Shown piece by piece: positions 9,018 through 17,238 of a stretch of 64,000 nt of DNA. Under the pieces are notes generated by a model. The model was not told the origin of the DNA, did not search any database, and saw only the letters and a program-made list of their open reading frames with translations. The stretch is from DATJCV01 sp963707665 (lineage in GTDB: Bacteria > Pseudomonadota > Gammaproteobacteria > Burkholderiales > Burkholderiaceae_D), in NCBI GenBank assembly GCA_963707665.1, contig CAVPQU010000018.1, positions 248,001-312,000 of the forward strand. Reading direction: 5' to 3'. A program made the position numbers and the translations under genes. The first letter of the stretch is position 1. Each line of letters begins with the position of its first letter.

Positions 9018-9611
9018 ATGAGCAAACAATTTTCCAGCGCCTGCGAACGTAACCGGGAGCCGATTCTGGCGTTGCTGCGCACGATCCTGGCTGGCCGCCA
9101 GAGCGTGCTGGAAATCGGCAGCGGCAGCGGCCAGCACGCGGTGTTTTTTGCCGCGCACCTGCCCGGCCTCATCTGGCAGACCAGCGACCTGCCGCAGAAT
9201 CACGCCAGCATCCTGGCCTGGCAGCAGGAAGCGCAGTTGCCGAACGTGCTGCCGCCGCTGACGCTCGACATGCGCGCCCCGGCCTGGCCGGCGCCTTCGT
9301 TCGACGCGGTATTTACCGCCAATACCTGCCACATCATGGCGTGGCCGCAGGTGGAGCAGATGTTCGCCGGCGTCGGCCAATTGCTGCCGGCAGGCGGCGT
9401 GCTGTGCGTGTATGGACCGTTCAATGTCGGCGGTCATTTCACCAGCGCCGGCAACGCCCAGTTCGACGCCGCCCTGCGCCAGCAAGCAGCCCACATGGGG
9501 ATTCGCGATGTGGAAGCCGTCAATCGGCTGGCGGCGGCCGCCGGGCTGGTGCTGGAAGCGGATCACGCGATGCCGGCCAACAACCGGCTGCTGGTCTGGC
9601 GCCGCGCCTAG
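9018..9611 (+). CDS. DUF938 class I SAM-dependent methyltransferase-like protein
   Basis: A 197-residue soluble protein. The SAM-binding motif I is clear (SVLEIGSGSGQHAVFFA, near residues 30-45), followed by an acidic residue at the end of strand 2 (TSDLPQN). The start matches the DUF938 family (FSSACERNREPILALL). The conserved block ANTCHIMAWPQVEQMF and GPFNVGGHFTS are also family features. The substrate is unknown. ATG 9018 is preferred over GTG 9015. The gene overlaps the convergent YeiH-type gene by four bases. Confidence 0.83.
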   Translation: MSKQFSSACERNREPILALLRTILAGRQSVLEIGSGSGQHAVFFAAHLPGLIWQTSDLPQNHASILAWQQEAQLPNVLPPLTLDMRAPAWPAPSFDAVFTANTCHIMAWPQVEQMFAGVGQLLPAGGVLCVYGPFNVGGHFTSAGNAQFDAALRQQAAHMGIRDVEAVNRLAAAAGLVLEADHAMPANNRLLVWRRA

Positions 9612-10616
9612 CCGATCAGGGCCAGCGCGATCAGCACGAAGGCGGCCAGCCAGACCGTTTCGGCCAGCAGCATCGCCACCGGCCGCCAGCCGAGCGACGC
9701 CAGCGACTGGAACGAGGTCTTGACCCCGAGCGCGGCAATCGCCATCACCAGGCAGGCGCGCGAGGCGTGGCTGATCCAGTCTGCCGCCGCGGCCGGAATC
9801 AAGCTCAGGCTGTTGGCCAGCACGAACCAGACGAAGCCGATCAAGAACACCGGCACCAGCGGCTGTGTACGCACCTCGGTCTTGCCCACGCGGCTCTTGA
9901 AGACGATCGACAAGCCCAGCACCACCGGCACCAGGCAAGCGACCCGGGTCAGCTTGACGAAGGTGGCGACGTCGCCGGTGTGATTCGAAATCAGGTAGCC
10001 GGCGCCGACCACCTGCGCCACGTCGTGAATGGTGCCGCCGATGAAGATGCCGGCCGCGTCCGGCGTCATGCCGAACAGCGCGACGATCAGCGGATAGACG
10101 ACCATCGCCAGCGTCGACAGCGTGGTGACGCCGACCACCGTCAGCAGCGTGAATTTTTCGTTTTCCTTGCTTTGCGGCAGCACTGCGGCGATCGCCAATG
10201 CGGCCGAGGCGCCGCAAATCGCCACCGCGCCGCCCGACAACAAGCCTTCAGCGCTGGACCGGCCGCAGCCGCCTGGCCAGCAGCCAGCCGAACAGGAGGG
10301 TGGCGGCCACCGCGCACAACACCATCGCGATCGGTGCCACCCCGAGCGATGCAATCTGGTCAAAGGTGATGCGGGCGCCGAGCAGGGCGACGCCGGTGCG
10401 CAGGATGGTGCGGCTGCTAAATTCGATGCCGGGCTGACACACGGGATCGCGGGCCAGGAAATGGAACGCCAGGCCGAAGAACAGTGCATACAGCATTTGC
10501 GGGCCGCCATAGCTGTCGGAAACGAAGGTGGCCGCCAGCGCGATCACGCTCGCAATCGCTATTCCGGGCCAGCACTTGCGCAACACGGCCGGATGCCACA
10601 CCGAAAAAACACTCAT
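9608..10616 (-). pseudogene. YeiH/UPF0324 putative sulfate exporter (SuyZ-like), frameshifted
   Basis: Inner-membrane protein of the YeiH family. In Paracoccus pantotrophus a member, SuyZ, is encoded with sulfolactate sulfo-lyase and was proposed to export sulfate. The N-terminal part is read in one frame from ATG 10616 (MSVFSVWHPAVLRKCWPGI through LLFGWLLARRL). The C-terminal part is read in another (GLLSGGAVAICGASAALA to the stop at 9608). The join is near 10261-10268 and removing one base restores about 335 residues, a normal length. The GntR stop and this start share ATGA. Its place beside the suy genes supports a sulfite/sulfate export role. Whether the shift is real or an error is undecided. 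Confidence 0.85.
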
Positions 10617-11354
10617 TGGGCGGCCGTCTGGAAGTACTCGTAACGCTCGGTATTGACATACGATACCCGCGATTCGATCGGCTGATTGTTGTAGGAAAAT
10701 GCAGTTCGGTAGATCTGCAGCAGTGCCGTACCAGGTCGGATGTTGAGCAGTTTCGCGTGTTCGGGCGCCAGCCAGGGTGGCGCGTACGCGTTCCTCGATG
10801 CGAATTACATTCAGGCCGTAGGCGACCTGATACAAGCTATACAAGGTGCTGGGGCGGTTGCGCAATTGCGCCGCCGAAAGGCCGGCGAACAAGGCTTCCG
10901 GCAGCGTGATTTCATCGACCTGAACCGGTTCATCATTGAGGCTCAGGAGATTGGTGAAATGGAATGTCTTGGCGCTGCTGGCAATGCCGAGCTTGTCGCA
11001 GGTCGCTTTATCGGCCCGGGCTTTGACAAACGCGGTCAATGTCAGCTTCGGATAGGTTTTCTGGCCGTCGTGCCGGACTACGTTGAAGAAGCGGAACAGA
11101 TGCTGATCGCGGCCGTGCGTCGCGACGAAGGTACCGCGGCCCTGATGACGGATCAGGATGTTTTCCGCAACCAGTTCATCGATCGCCTTGCGCAGGGTGC
11201 CGATCGATACGCCGAAACGCAGACACAGCTGCTTTTCGGATGGAACCACCTCGCCGGGCTGCCATTCGCCGGCGGACAGATCCGCCAGCAGCTGACGTTT
11301 CACTTCCTTGTAAAGCGTGACGCCGACGGCGGTGGGAGGATGGAGGTCGGGCAT
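10613..11354 (-). pseudogene. GntR family (HutC subfamily) regulator with UTRA domain, frameshifted
   Basis: Predicted local regulator of the sulfonate island. Residues 10-75 form a winged helix-turn-helix of GntR type (GEVVPSEKQLCLRFGVSIGTLRKA, then HQGRGTFVA). A UTRA effector domain follows (KTFHFTNLLSLNDEPVQVDE, YQVAYGLNVIRIEERVRATL). The final 50 residues continue in the next frame (APEHAKLLNIRPGTALLQIY, ending YEYFQTAAQ). One extra G around 10770-10775 accounts for the shift; corrected length is about 246 residues, typical for the family. It lies upstream of and overlaps the yeiH gene. A repeated element at 11413-11445 sits 59-91 bases upstream of its start and may also mediate autoregulation. 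Confidence 0.85.
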
Positions 11355-11412
11355 GTTGGAATAGGGTGGGTTGACGGGCCGGCGCTCGAATCGCGGTCGG
11401 CAGTCGATTATA

Positions 11413-11465
11413 ATCTAATTGATACATGTCATCTAATTGACATTGATGAATTTAGTCACTAGGAT
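11413..11465 (+). promoter_or_regulatory. promoter with candidate GntR operator, copy 1
   Basis: The -35 box TTGACA (11437-11442) and -10-like TAGGAT (11460-11465) are 17 bases apart and read toward tauE. A 33-base element (11413-11445) covers the -35 box and matches the element at 13636-13668 at 26 of 33 positions. Within it ATCTAATTGA occurs twice, 18 bases apart, and ATGTCA/TGACAT form an inverted repeat around TCTAAT (11426-11443). Binding of a regulator here would block RNA polymerase. Assignment to the neighbouring GntR protein is inferred. Confidence 0.65.
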
Positions 11466-11727
11466 AGCCTTAACATGACCGGTGGCTTCTCTGCCGGACC
11501 GGATTTCGTCCGGCGCCAACATATCGGCAGCCGCGCATTTTACAGGCATGTTTCAGCGTCGCGATCCGGCTCCGCGGATTGGCCGCTACGCTCACTGGCA
11601 AGGATTTCGATGATTGTAAGTCGGGCCGATTGCTGCAAAAAAATTTCCCTCCTTTGCCGCGGCCTCGGGCGCAATCGTTATCCGCTGGCCTCAACTAGGG
11701 GCGCCGGCTGCTCAGAGCGCGGCTCCA

Positions 11728-12464
11728 ATGTGGTATGAGCCGACTGTAGTTGCGGGCGGTGCGATGTTGGCGGCGATGGTAGCCGGCAGCAGTGGATTCG
11801 GATTCGGGTTGATCGCTTCAGCGATCTGGCTGCATGCACTGGCGCCGAGCCAGAACGGTGCCGCTGGTCGCGGCCTGTTCGATGCTGCTGAACCTGGTGA
11901 TTGTCTGGCGCCTGTGGCAGGAGGTGCAGTTGCGTCTGCTGTGGCCGTTTCTACTGGGCGCCATGGCCGGTGTGCCGATTGGAGTCGCGGTATTGCACAT
12001 GATCGATGCCGAACTGGTGCGCCGCGCGGTCGGTTTATTGCTGGTGGCGTATAGCGCCTACATGTTCAGGTTGCCGGCCATGCCGGTATTGCAGATGAGT
12101 CATGCCGGAGGACGCGCCGCCGATGGCGCGGTAGGCCTGGCAGGCGGATTCATGGGGGGAGCGACCAGCCTGAATGGCATTCTTCCCACCATTTGGTGCG
12201 GGCTGCGGGGCTGGACCAAAAGCGAGCAGCGCGGTGTATTCCAGCCCTATATCCTGATCGTGCACGGCCTAACATTGGGCTGGTTGGGTGGCGCGCAGCG
12301 GCTTCGATTTGCATCATACCGGCCGCAACCTGCTGTTATGCCTGCCGGCGCTGGCGATTGGCGGCTGGGCCGGCCTATGGTTATTTCGTTCGGTCGGAGA
12401 ACAAGGGTTCAGAAAATTGATATTAGGCCTGTTCATGTTGTCTGGCATCGGGTTGTTGTTCTAG
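11728..12464 (+). pseudogene. TauE/SafE family sulfite/anion exporter, two frameshifts
   Basis: Membrane protein of the TauE/SafE family, whose members are thought to export sulfite or other organic anions. Three frames are needed to read it. The first (MWYEPTVVAGGAMLAAMVAG, SSGFGFGLIAS) leads to VPLVAACSMLLNLVIVW after an extra A near 11857. The third frame (SGFDLHHTGRNLL to GIGLLF, stop TAG 12462) follows an extra base near 12299. Corrected length is about 244 residues with roughly eight helices, normal for the family. Internal repeats of the G-rich motif (GGFMGGATSLNG) are present. It is the first gene after promoter copy 1 and fits export of sulfite released by SuyAB. Confidence 0.8.
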
Positions 12465-12540
12465 ATCAAGAAGGTGTAATGCGCCGGTTGCAACACGCTT
12501 TGATGCGATGCTGCGCCGTATTCAATCGAAGGACGACAAA

Positions 12541-13556
12541 ATGATGAAATCACAAAAATCGGATTAGCCGCCTTATTGGGGGCGAGCTTTCTGACTGCAG
12601 TCAACAGCAGCGCAATGGCGGAAGTCAGCGAAGTCGGCATCGCCCAGCAATATGGGATCAGCTACCTGCCGTTAATGATAATGCAAGAAAACAAATTGCT
12701 TGAAAAAGAAGCCAAGGCTGCGGGCCTTGGCGATATCACCGTCAAGTGGGCGAAATTCGCTGGCGGTAACGTGATGAACGACGCATTGTTGTCGGGCGAT
12801 CTGCATTTTGCATCCGGTGGTGTCGGCCCGTTTGTGACCCTATGGGCCAAGACCCGCGACAATATTGGTGTCAAGGCAGTATCGGCGATGAATTCGATGC
12901 CGTTGCTGCTCAATACGCGTAATCCGGAAATCAAGACGATCAAGGATTTCACTGCAAAGGACAGGATTGCGCTGCCGGCGGTCAAGGTTTCGATCCAGGC
13001 CATTACACTGCAGATGGCGGCGGAAAAGATATTCGGACAGGGCCAGCAAAACAAGCTGGATGCATTGACGGTCACCCAATCGCATCCGGACGGCATGGCG
13101 GCGCTGCTGTCGGGCAGCAGTGAGATCAACAGTCATTTTACCTCGCCGCCATTTCAGTACACCGAACTGGACCGCGCCGGCATTCACACCGTGCTGAATT
13201 CCTATGACGTCACCGGCGGACCCCATACCTTCAATTTGGTCTGGGCCAGCCAGAAATTTGCGGATGCCAATCCAAAGACCTATGCGGCTTTTGTCAAGGC
13301 GTTTGAGGAAGCGATCGTCACCATCAACAAGGACAAGAAGGCAGCGGCCGAGATGTACATCCGTATTGCCAAATCGAAAGAATCGGTCGAGTCGGTAGAA
13401 AAGATGTTGAACGATCCCAGCGTCGAATTTACCACCACGCCGAAAAACATCATGACCTATGTGGAATTCATGAGCCGGATCGGGATCGTCAAGGTCAAGC
13501 CCACCACCTGGAAAGATCTGTTCTTTCCCAACATGCACACTTTGCTCGGCAGCTAG
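12541..13556 (+). CDS. ABC transporter periplasmic binding protein, NitT/TauT (sulfonate) type, frameshift in signal peptide
   Basis: Periplasmic solute receptor resembling the taurine/alkanesulfonate/nitrate binding proteins (SsuA/NMT1-like). The mature part starts near AEVSEVGIAQQYGISYLPLM and contains FASGGVGPFVTLWA. ATG 12541 is preceded by GAAGGA. The first eight codons then hit a stop, while the next frame supplies the rest of a good signal peptide (KIGLAALLGASFLTAV). One missing A in the A-run at 12554-12558 explains this; corrected length is 338 residues. It precedes a terminator, so its ATPase and permease (15522-17205) belong to the next transcription unit. Sulfolactate or a related sulfonate is the likely ligand, by context. 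Confidence 0.83.
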
Positions 13557-13582
13557 GTAGCTGCCGTTTCCTCTAGCTTTAT

Positions 13583-13608
13583 AACGGCGGCAATTTGCCG
13601 CCGTTTTT
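13583..13608 (+). terminator. Rho-independent terminator after the binding-protein gene
   Basis: A GC-rich hairpin with arms AACGGCGGC and GCCGCCGTT is followed by TTT, 27 bases past the stop codon. It separates the tauE/binding-protein unit from the suyA promoter. Confidence 0.8.
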
Positions 13609-13635
13609 CATATAAGCGAGGTTCCTTGCAGATTT

Positions 13636-13688
13636 ATATAAGTGATACAACTCATATAGTTGACTTTGGTAGATTTTAAAACTAAGAT
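13636..13688 (+). promoter_or_regulatory. suyA promoter with candidate GntR operator, copy 2
   Basis: The -35 box TTGACT (13660-13665) and -10-like TAAGAT (13683-13688) are 17 bases apart, with the same geometry as the promoter at 11437. The 33-base element at 13636-13668 shares 26 positions with copy 1. It includes TGATACA, TCAT and TTGAC in the same register. A second internal symmetry, CAACT and AGTTG around CATAT, lies at 13648-13662. This should be the main promoter of the suyA-to-flavoprotein operon. Confidence 0.68.
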
Positions 13689-13742
13689 GAATCATCTGAC
13701 CTGCACGCGGCCGAAAATTCCCTCAACTCAGGAGTCCATAAA

Positions 13743-14024
13743 ATGATTCATATTGTGTTGCATGATGTCAAAGATACGGTGGCGGTCGCGGTGGTGGAGG
13801 GCATTAAGGCCGGCGCCGAACTGACCGCCTGGGTCATGGATGATGATCGCACCCTGACGGTCAAGGCGAGGCAGGATATCCCGATCGGCCACAAGGTGGC
13901 TTTGGCGGACATGGCGGTGGGCGATACGGTTTACAAATACGGTGTCGATATCGGCAAGGTGGTGGCGCCAATCCGGGCGGGCGACCATGCGCATGTTCAG
14001 AACATCAAAACCAAACGCTGGTAA
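13743..14024 (+). CDS. suyA: (2R)-sulfolactate sulfo-lyase, small (alpha) subunit
   Basis: Small subunit of the enzyme that removes sulfite from (R)-3-sulfolactate, leaving pyruvate. It is a 93-residue SAF-domain protein of the UxaA family. It carries IPIGHKVAL and YGVDIGKVVAPI, and ends NIKTKRW, the ending I recall for characterised SuyA proteins. In altronate dehydratases the equivalent domain is fused; here, as in SuyAB, it is a separate gene. CAGGAG (13729-13734) provides the ribosome site. suyB starts 106 bases later. Confidence 0.88.
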   Translation: MIHIVLHDVKDTVAVAVVEGIKAGAELTAWVMDDDRTLTVKARQDIPIGHKVALADMAVGDTVYKYGVDIGKVVAPIRAGDHAHVQNIKTKRW

Positions 14025-14130
14025 TTGCTGCATTCAGGCGCGGCGCGCTGCCTGACCTTGCTCGGCACACCGCCGCAGGCGGCTACTGCCGGTAACTTGC
14101 CCTTCACGCTTATAGGATCGAACTACCACC

Positions 14131-15300
14131 ATGATTACTCAAGACTCCACTTTCCTCGGTTATCGTCGCGAAAACGGCCGTGTTGGCGTTCGCAACCATG
14201 TCGTCATTCTGCCGTTGGACGATTTGTCCAATGCCGCTTGCGAAGCGGTGGCGCATAACATCAAGGGCGCGTTGGCAATTCCACATCCCTACGGGCGCCT
14301 ACAGTTCGGGGCCGACCTCGATCTGCATTTCCGTACCTTGATTGGCACCGGTTCCAATCCGAACGTGGCGGCGGTGGTGGTGATCGGGATCGAGGAGGGA
14401 TGGACCAAGAAAGTGGTGGACGGCATCGCTGCTACCGGCAAGCCCGTAGTGGGCTTCGGCATTGAAGGACATGGCGACCATGAAACGATCATGAAGGCCT
14501 CCAAGGTGGCGCGTGAATATGTGCAATGGGCGTCCGAAAAGCAGCGCGAGGCATGTCCCATCAATGAGTTGTGGGTATCGACCAAATGTGGCGAAAGCGA
14601 CACCACCTCCGGTTGCGGCTCCAATCCGACCGTCGGTAATGCGTTCGACAAGCTGCATGCACTTGGCAACACACTGGTCTTCGGCGAAACCACAGAAATC
14701 ACAGGCGGTGAACAAATCGTCGCCGCACGCTGCGCCAACGACGCCGTGCGCGAAAAATTCATGTTCATGTTCGACCGCTACCAGGAAGTGATCAACCGTC
14801 ATAAGACTTCCGATCTGTCCGATTCGCAGCCGACCAAGGGCAATATCGCCGGCGGCCTGACGACGATCGAAGAAAAGGCACTCGGAAATATTCAGAAAAT
14901 TGGGAAAAAATGCAGTGTCGACGGCGTTCTTGACAAAGCCGAGATGCCCACGCATTCTGGTTTGTGGTTTATGGATTCGTCCTCGGCGGCGGCCGAGATG
15001 GTAACGCTGTGCGCGGCATCCGGTTACGCGGTACATTTTTTCCCGACCGGGCAGGGCAACGTGATCGGAAATCCGATTCTTCCGGTTATCAAGATTTGCG
15101 CCAATCCGCGCACTGTGCGCTTGATGAGCGAGCATATCGATGTCGATTGCTCCGCCCTGTTGCAGCGAGAGCTGAATCTCGATCAGGCCGGCGATAAACT
15201 GCTCGAAGCGATGCTGCGTACCGCGAATGGCCGACTGACTGCTGCAGAGGCGCTGGGGCATCGCGAATTTGTGCTGACGCGTCTGTATGAAAGCGCATAA
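14131..15300 (+). CDS. suyB: (2R)-sulfolactate sulfo-lyase, large (beta) subunit
   Basis: Catalytic large subunit of sulfolactate sulfo-lyase, 389 residues, UxaA/altronate-dehydratase fold and expected to be iron-dependent. The beginning (FLGYRRENGRVGVRNHVVIL) and the blocks GTGSNPNVAAVVVIGIE, STKCGESDTTSGCGSNPTVG, SDLSDSQPTKGNI and FPTGQGNVIGNPILPVIK agree closely with SuyB as I remember it. The end (TANGRLTAAEALGHREFV) does too. The conserved cysteines of KCGESD and SGCGS are candidates for metal binding. Pairing with suyA and with slcC/comC in one unit makes the assignment firm, although a modified substrate is possible. Confidence 0.9.
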   Translation: MITQDSTFLGYRRENGRVGVRNHVVILPLDDLSNAACEAVAHNIKGALAIPHPYGRLQFGADLDLHFRTLIGTGSNPNVAAVVVIGIEEGWTKKVVDGIAATGKPVVGFGIEGHGDHETIMKASKVAREYVQWASEKQREACPINELWVSTKCGESDTTSGCGSNPTVGNAFDKLHALGNTLVFGETTEITGGEQIVAARCANDAVREKFMFMFDRYQEVINRHKTSDLSDSQPTKGNIAGGLTTIEEKALGNIQKIGKKCSVDGVLDKAEMPTHSGLWFMDSSSAAAEMVTLCAASGYAVHFFPTGQGNVIGNPILPVIKICANPRTVRLMSEHIDVDCSALLQRELNLDQAGDKLLEAMLRTANGRLTAAEALGHREFVLTRLYESA

Positions 15301-15521
15301 GCGGGAGGGCAAGCCTTGTATGCTTTTACAGCGCATTAGTCGTGAGCCCGCAGTTATTCAATAAAAGGAGTCGCGAATACGCTCAAACCCCGGTGAATGC
15401 TGCATTCTGGCGAATAATGCGCGCGACGAACAAAGTGATTCCGCGTGGATTCTCAAGAAAAAACGCGCCGGCCTGACCGGCGGGACACCAAACGATTGAA
15501 TTCGTTATGGAGGCGACAACG
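15301..15521 (+). other. 221-base gap between suyB and the ABC ATPase
   Basis: No open frame with a family signature, no T-tailed hairpin and no copy of the 33-base operator is visible here. An AAAAGGAG at 15364-15371 resembles a ribosome site but precedes no recognisable gene, so this may be a remnant of a short lost gene. The ATPase ribosome site GGAGG is at 15508-15512. Confidence 0.4.
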
Positions 15522-16307
15522 ATGAACAGCACGCCACAACCATTACTGGATGTGAACGGGGTGACCCTGCAGTATAAAACCAAGGAGCATCTGGTTACGG
15601 CGACATACCGGGTCGATTTCAAGGTGTTTCAGTCGGACCGTTTCGTCCTGCTCGGCCCCTCCGGTTGTGGCAAGTCAACGCTGTTGAAAGCGGTCGGCGG
15701 TTACCTGATGCCGACCGAGGGTGAAATGCGCCTGAAGGGTAAGGCTATCACCCGGCCTGGGCCGGACCGGATGATGGTGTTTCAGGAGTTCGATCAGTTA
15801 CCACCCTGGAAGACAGTCAAGCAGAATGTGATTTTTCCACTGGTTGCCAGCGGTAAGCTGCGCGGCAAAGCGGCGGAAGAAAAAGCGATGCAATACATCG
15901 AAAAGGTGAATCTCACCAAGTTTGCCAACCACTATCCGCACATGCTTTCAGGCGGCATGAAGCAGCGCGTGGCAATTGCACGCGGCATGGCGATGGAGCC
16001 CGACATCCTGTTGATGGATGAGCCGTATGCCGCGCTCGATGCGTTGACGCGCAAGAAGATGCAGGATGAGTTACTGCAGTTGTGGGACGAAACCCGCTTC
16101 ACCGTCTTGTTTGTCACACACTCTATCGCCGAGGCCGTCAAGATCGGCAATCGTATCCTGCTGCTGTCCGCGCATCCCGGCCAAGTCAAGGCGGAACTGA
16201 ATAGCTGCGGCGAAGATACGGTAGATGGCAGCGGCCACTCCTTGACCGAACGCATCGACGCCATGCTGTTTGCCGACCAGGTCGAGCCGGAGATCGCCCA
16301 TGTCTAA
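15522..16307 (+). CDS. ABC transporter ATPase, NitT/TauT (SsuB/TauB) type
   Basis: Cytoplasmic ATPase of a sulfonate/nitrate/taurine importer, 261 residues. It shows the Walker A motif GPSGCGKST, Q-loop FQEFDQLPPW, signature LSGGMKQR, Walker B ILLMDEP, D-loop AALDALT and the switch histidine in FVTHS. ATG 15522 is chosen over ATG 15507 because GGAGG lies at the right distance. The stop overlaps the permease start by eight bases, so the two are co-translated. The cognate binding protein is probably the one at 12541. Confidence 0.9.
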   Translation: MNSTPQPLLDVNGVTLQYKTKEHLVTATYRVDFKVFQSDRFVLLGPSGCGKSTLLKAVGGYLMPTEGEMRLKGKAITRPGPDRMMVFQEFDQLPPWKTVKQNVIFPLVASGKLRGKAAEEKAMQYIEKVNLTKFANHYPHMLSGGMKQRVAIARGMAMEPDILLMDEPYAALDALTRKKMQDELLQLWDETRFTVLFVTHSIAEAVKIGNRILLLSAHPGQVKAELNSCGEDTVDGSGHSLTERIDAMLFADQVEPEIAHV

Positions 16308-17205
16308 CGTGCCGATCAGCAGGGTAGAGAATGCGGTCATGCGAGAGAACGTGCAACGGCCCGAATTCATCCGTGAAGGCAGGAGTAGCGAGGATTTCGG
16401 AGTGGTGGAAAAACCGCTCACGACCTGGGAAAAGCTCCTTGATAACAACGCAGCGCGCAAGGTCTTTATCCTGTTTCTGCTGGCACTGATTTGGGAAGTC
16501 TACGCACGAGTCATCAATAATTCACTCCTGTTTCCGACGCTCTCGGCGACACTCGGAGCCTTTTTCGAAGGAATCGTTAGTGGCGGCCTCATCCAGAAAT
16601 GTCTGTTCTCTCTCAGGGTGCTGCTGATCGGGTACGGTGCTGGGGTGGGGTTGGCCGCCGTGTTCACGATATTTGCCATTACTACTCGCATCGGCCGCGA
16701 TTTCCTGGAAACGCTGACGTCGATGTTCAATCCCTTGCCCGCAATTGCGCTGTTGCCGTTAGCGTTGCTATGGTTCGGGCTCGGCACCGGCAGTCTGGTC
16801 TTCGTTCTGGTGCACTCGGTTGTGTGGGCTGTTGCGCTCAATACGCATTCCGGCTTCATGTCGGTGAGCAACACCTTGCGCATGGTTGGCCAGAACTACG
16901 GCTTGAGTGGCTTGCGTTATGTATTCCGTATCCTGATTCCGGCAGCGTTCCCAAGCATACTGACAGGGCTCAAGATCGGCTGGGCGTTTGCCTGGCGCAC
17001 ACTGATCGCCGCCGAGCTGGTGTTTGGTGTCAGCTCGGGCAGCGGTGGCCTCGGATGGTTCATTTACGAGAACAAGAACCAGCTGGAAATTCCCAGCGTG
17101 TTCGCCGGCCTGTTGACTGTGATCCTGATCGGCCTGTTTGTCGAAAACTTCATTTTCCGCCTGATCGAGCAAGGAACCATACGGAAATGGGGCATGCAAA
17201 ATTAA
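16300..17205 (+). CDS. ABC transporter permease, NitT/TauT (SsuC/TauC) type
   Basis: Inner-membrane permease, 301 residues. A hydrophilic N-terminal leader of about 50 residues precedes six predicted helices. The coupling-helix EAA motif is visible as NTLRMVGQNYGLSGLRYVFRI followed by ILIPAAFPSILTGLKIG, which carries the conserved G and the LP-type turn. ATG 16300 overlaps the end of the ATPase gene (CATGTCTAA). Together with the ATPase and the binding protein it forms one importer, most plausibly for the sulfonate degraded by this operon. Confidence 0.88.
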   Translation: MSNVPISRVENAVMRENVQRPEFIREGRSSEDFGVVEKPLTTWEKLLDNNAARKVFILFLLALIWEVYARVINNSLLFPTLSATLGAFFEGIVSGGLIQKCLFSLRVLLIGYGAGVGLAAVFTIFAITTRIGRDFLETLTSMFNPLPAIALLPLALLWFGLGTGSLVFVLVHSVVWAVALNTHSGFMSVSNTLRMVGQNYGLSGLRYVFRILIPAAFPSILTGLKIGWAFAWRTLIAAELVFGVSSGSGGLGWFIYENKNQLEIPSVFAGLLTVILIGLFVENFIFRLIEQGTIRKWGMQN

Positions 17206-17238
17206 TCGCGAGTGGCAGAGCGAAGCGATGGAATCAAA

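Noticed and set aside
11497..11516. Terminator at GCCGGAC...GTCCGGC before tauE
   Set aside because: The stem exists but has no T-run and would cut the promoter from its gene; it may be only leader structure.
11475..11738. Small protein gene of 87 residues before tauE
   Set aside because: No ribosome site, no motif, Arg/Ser/Cys-rich composition typical of a chance frame.
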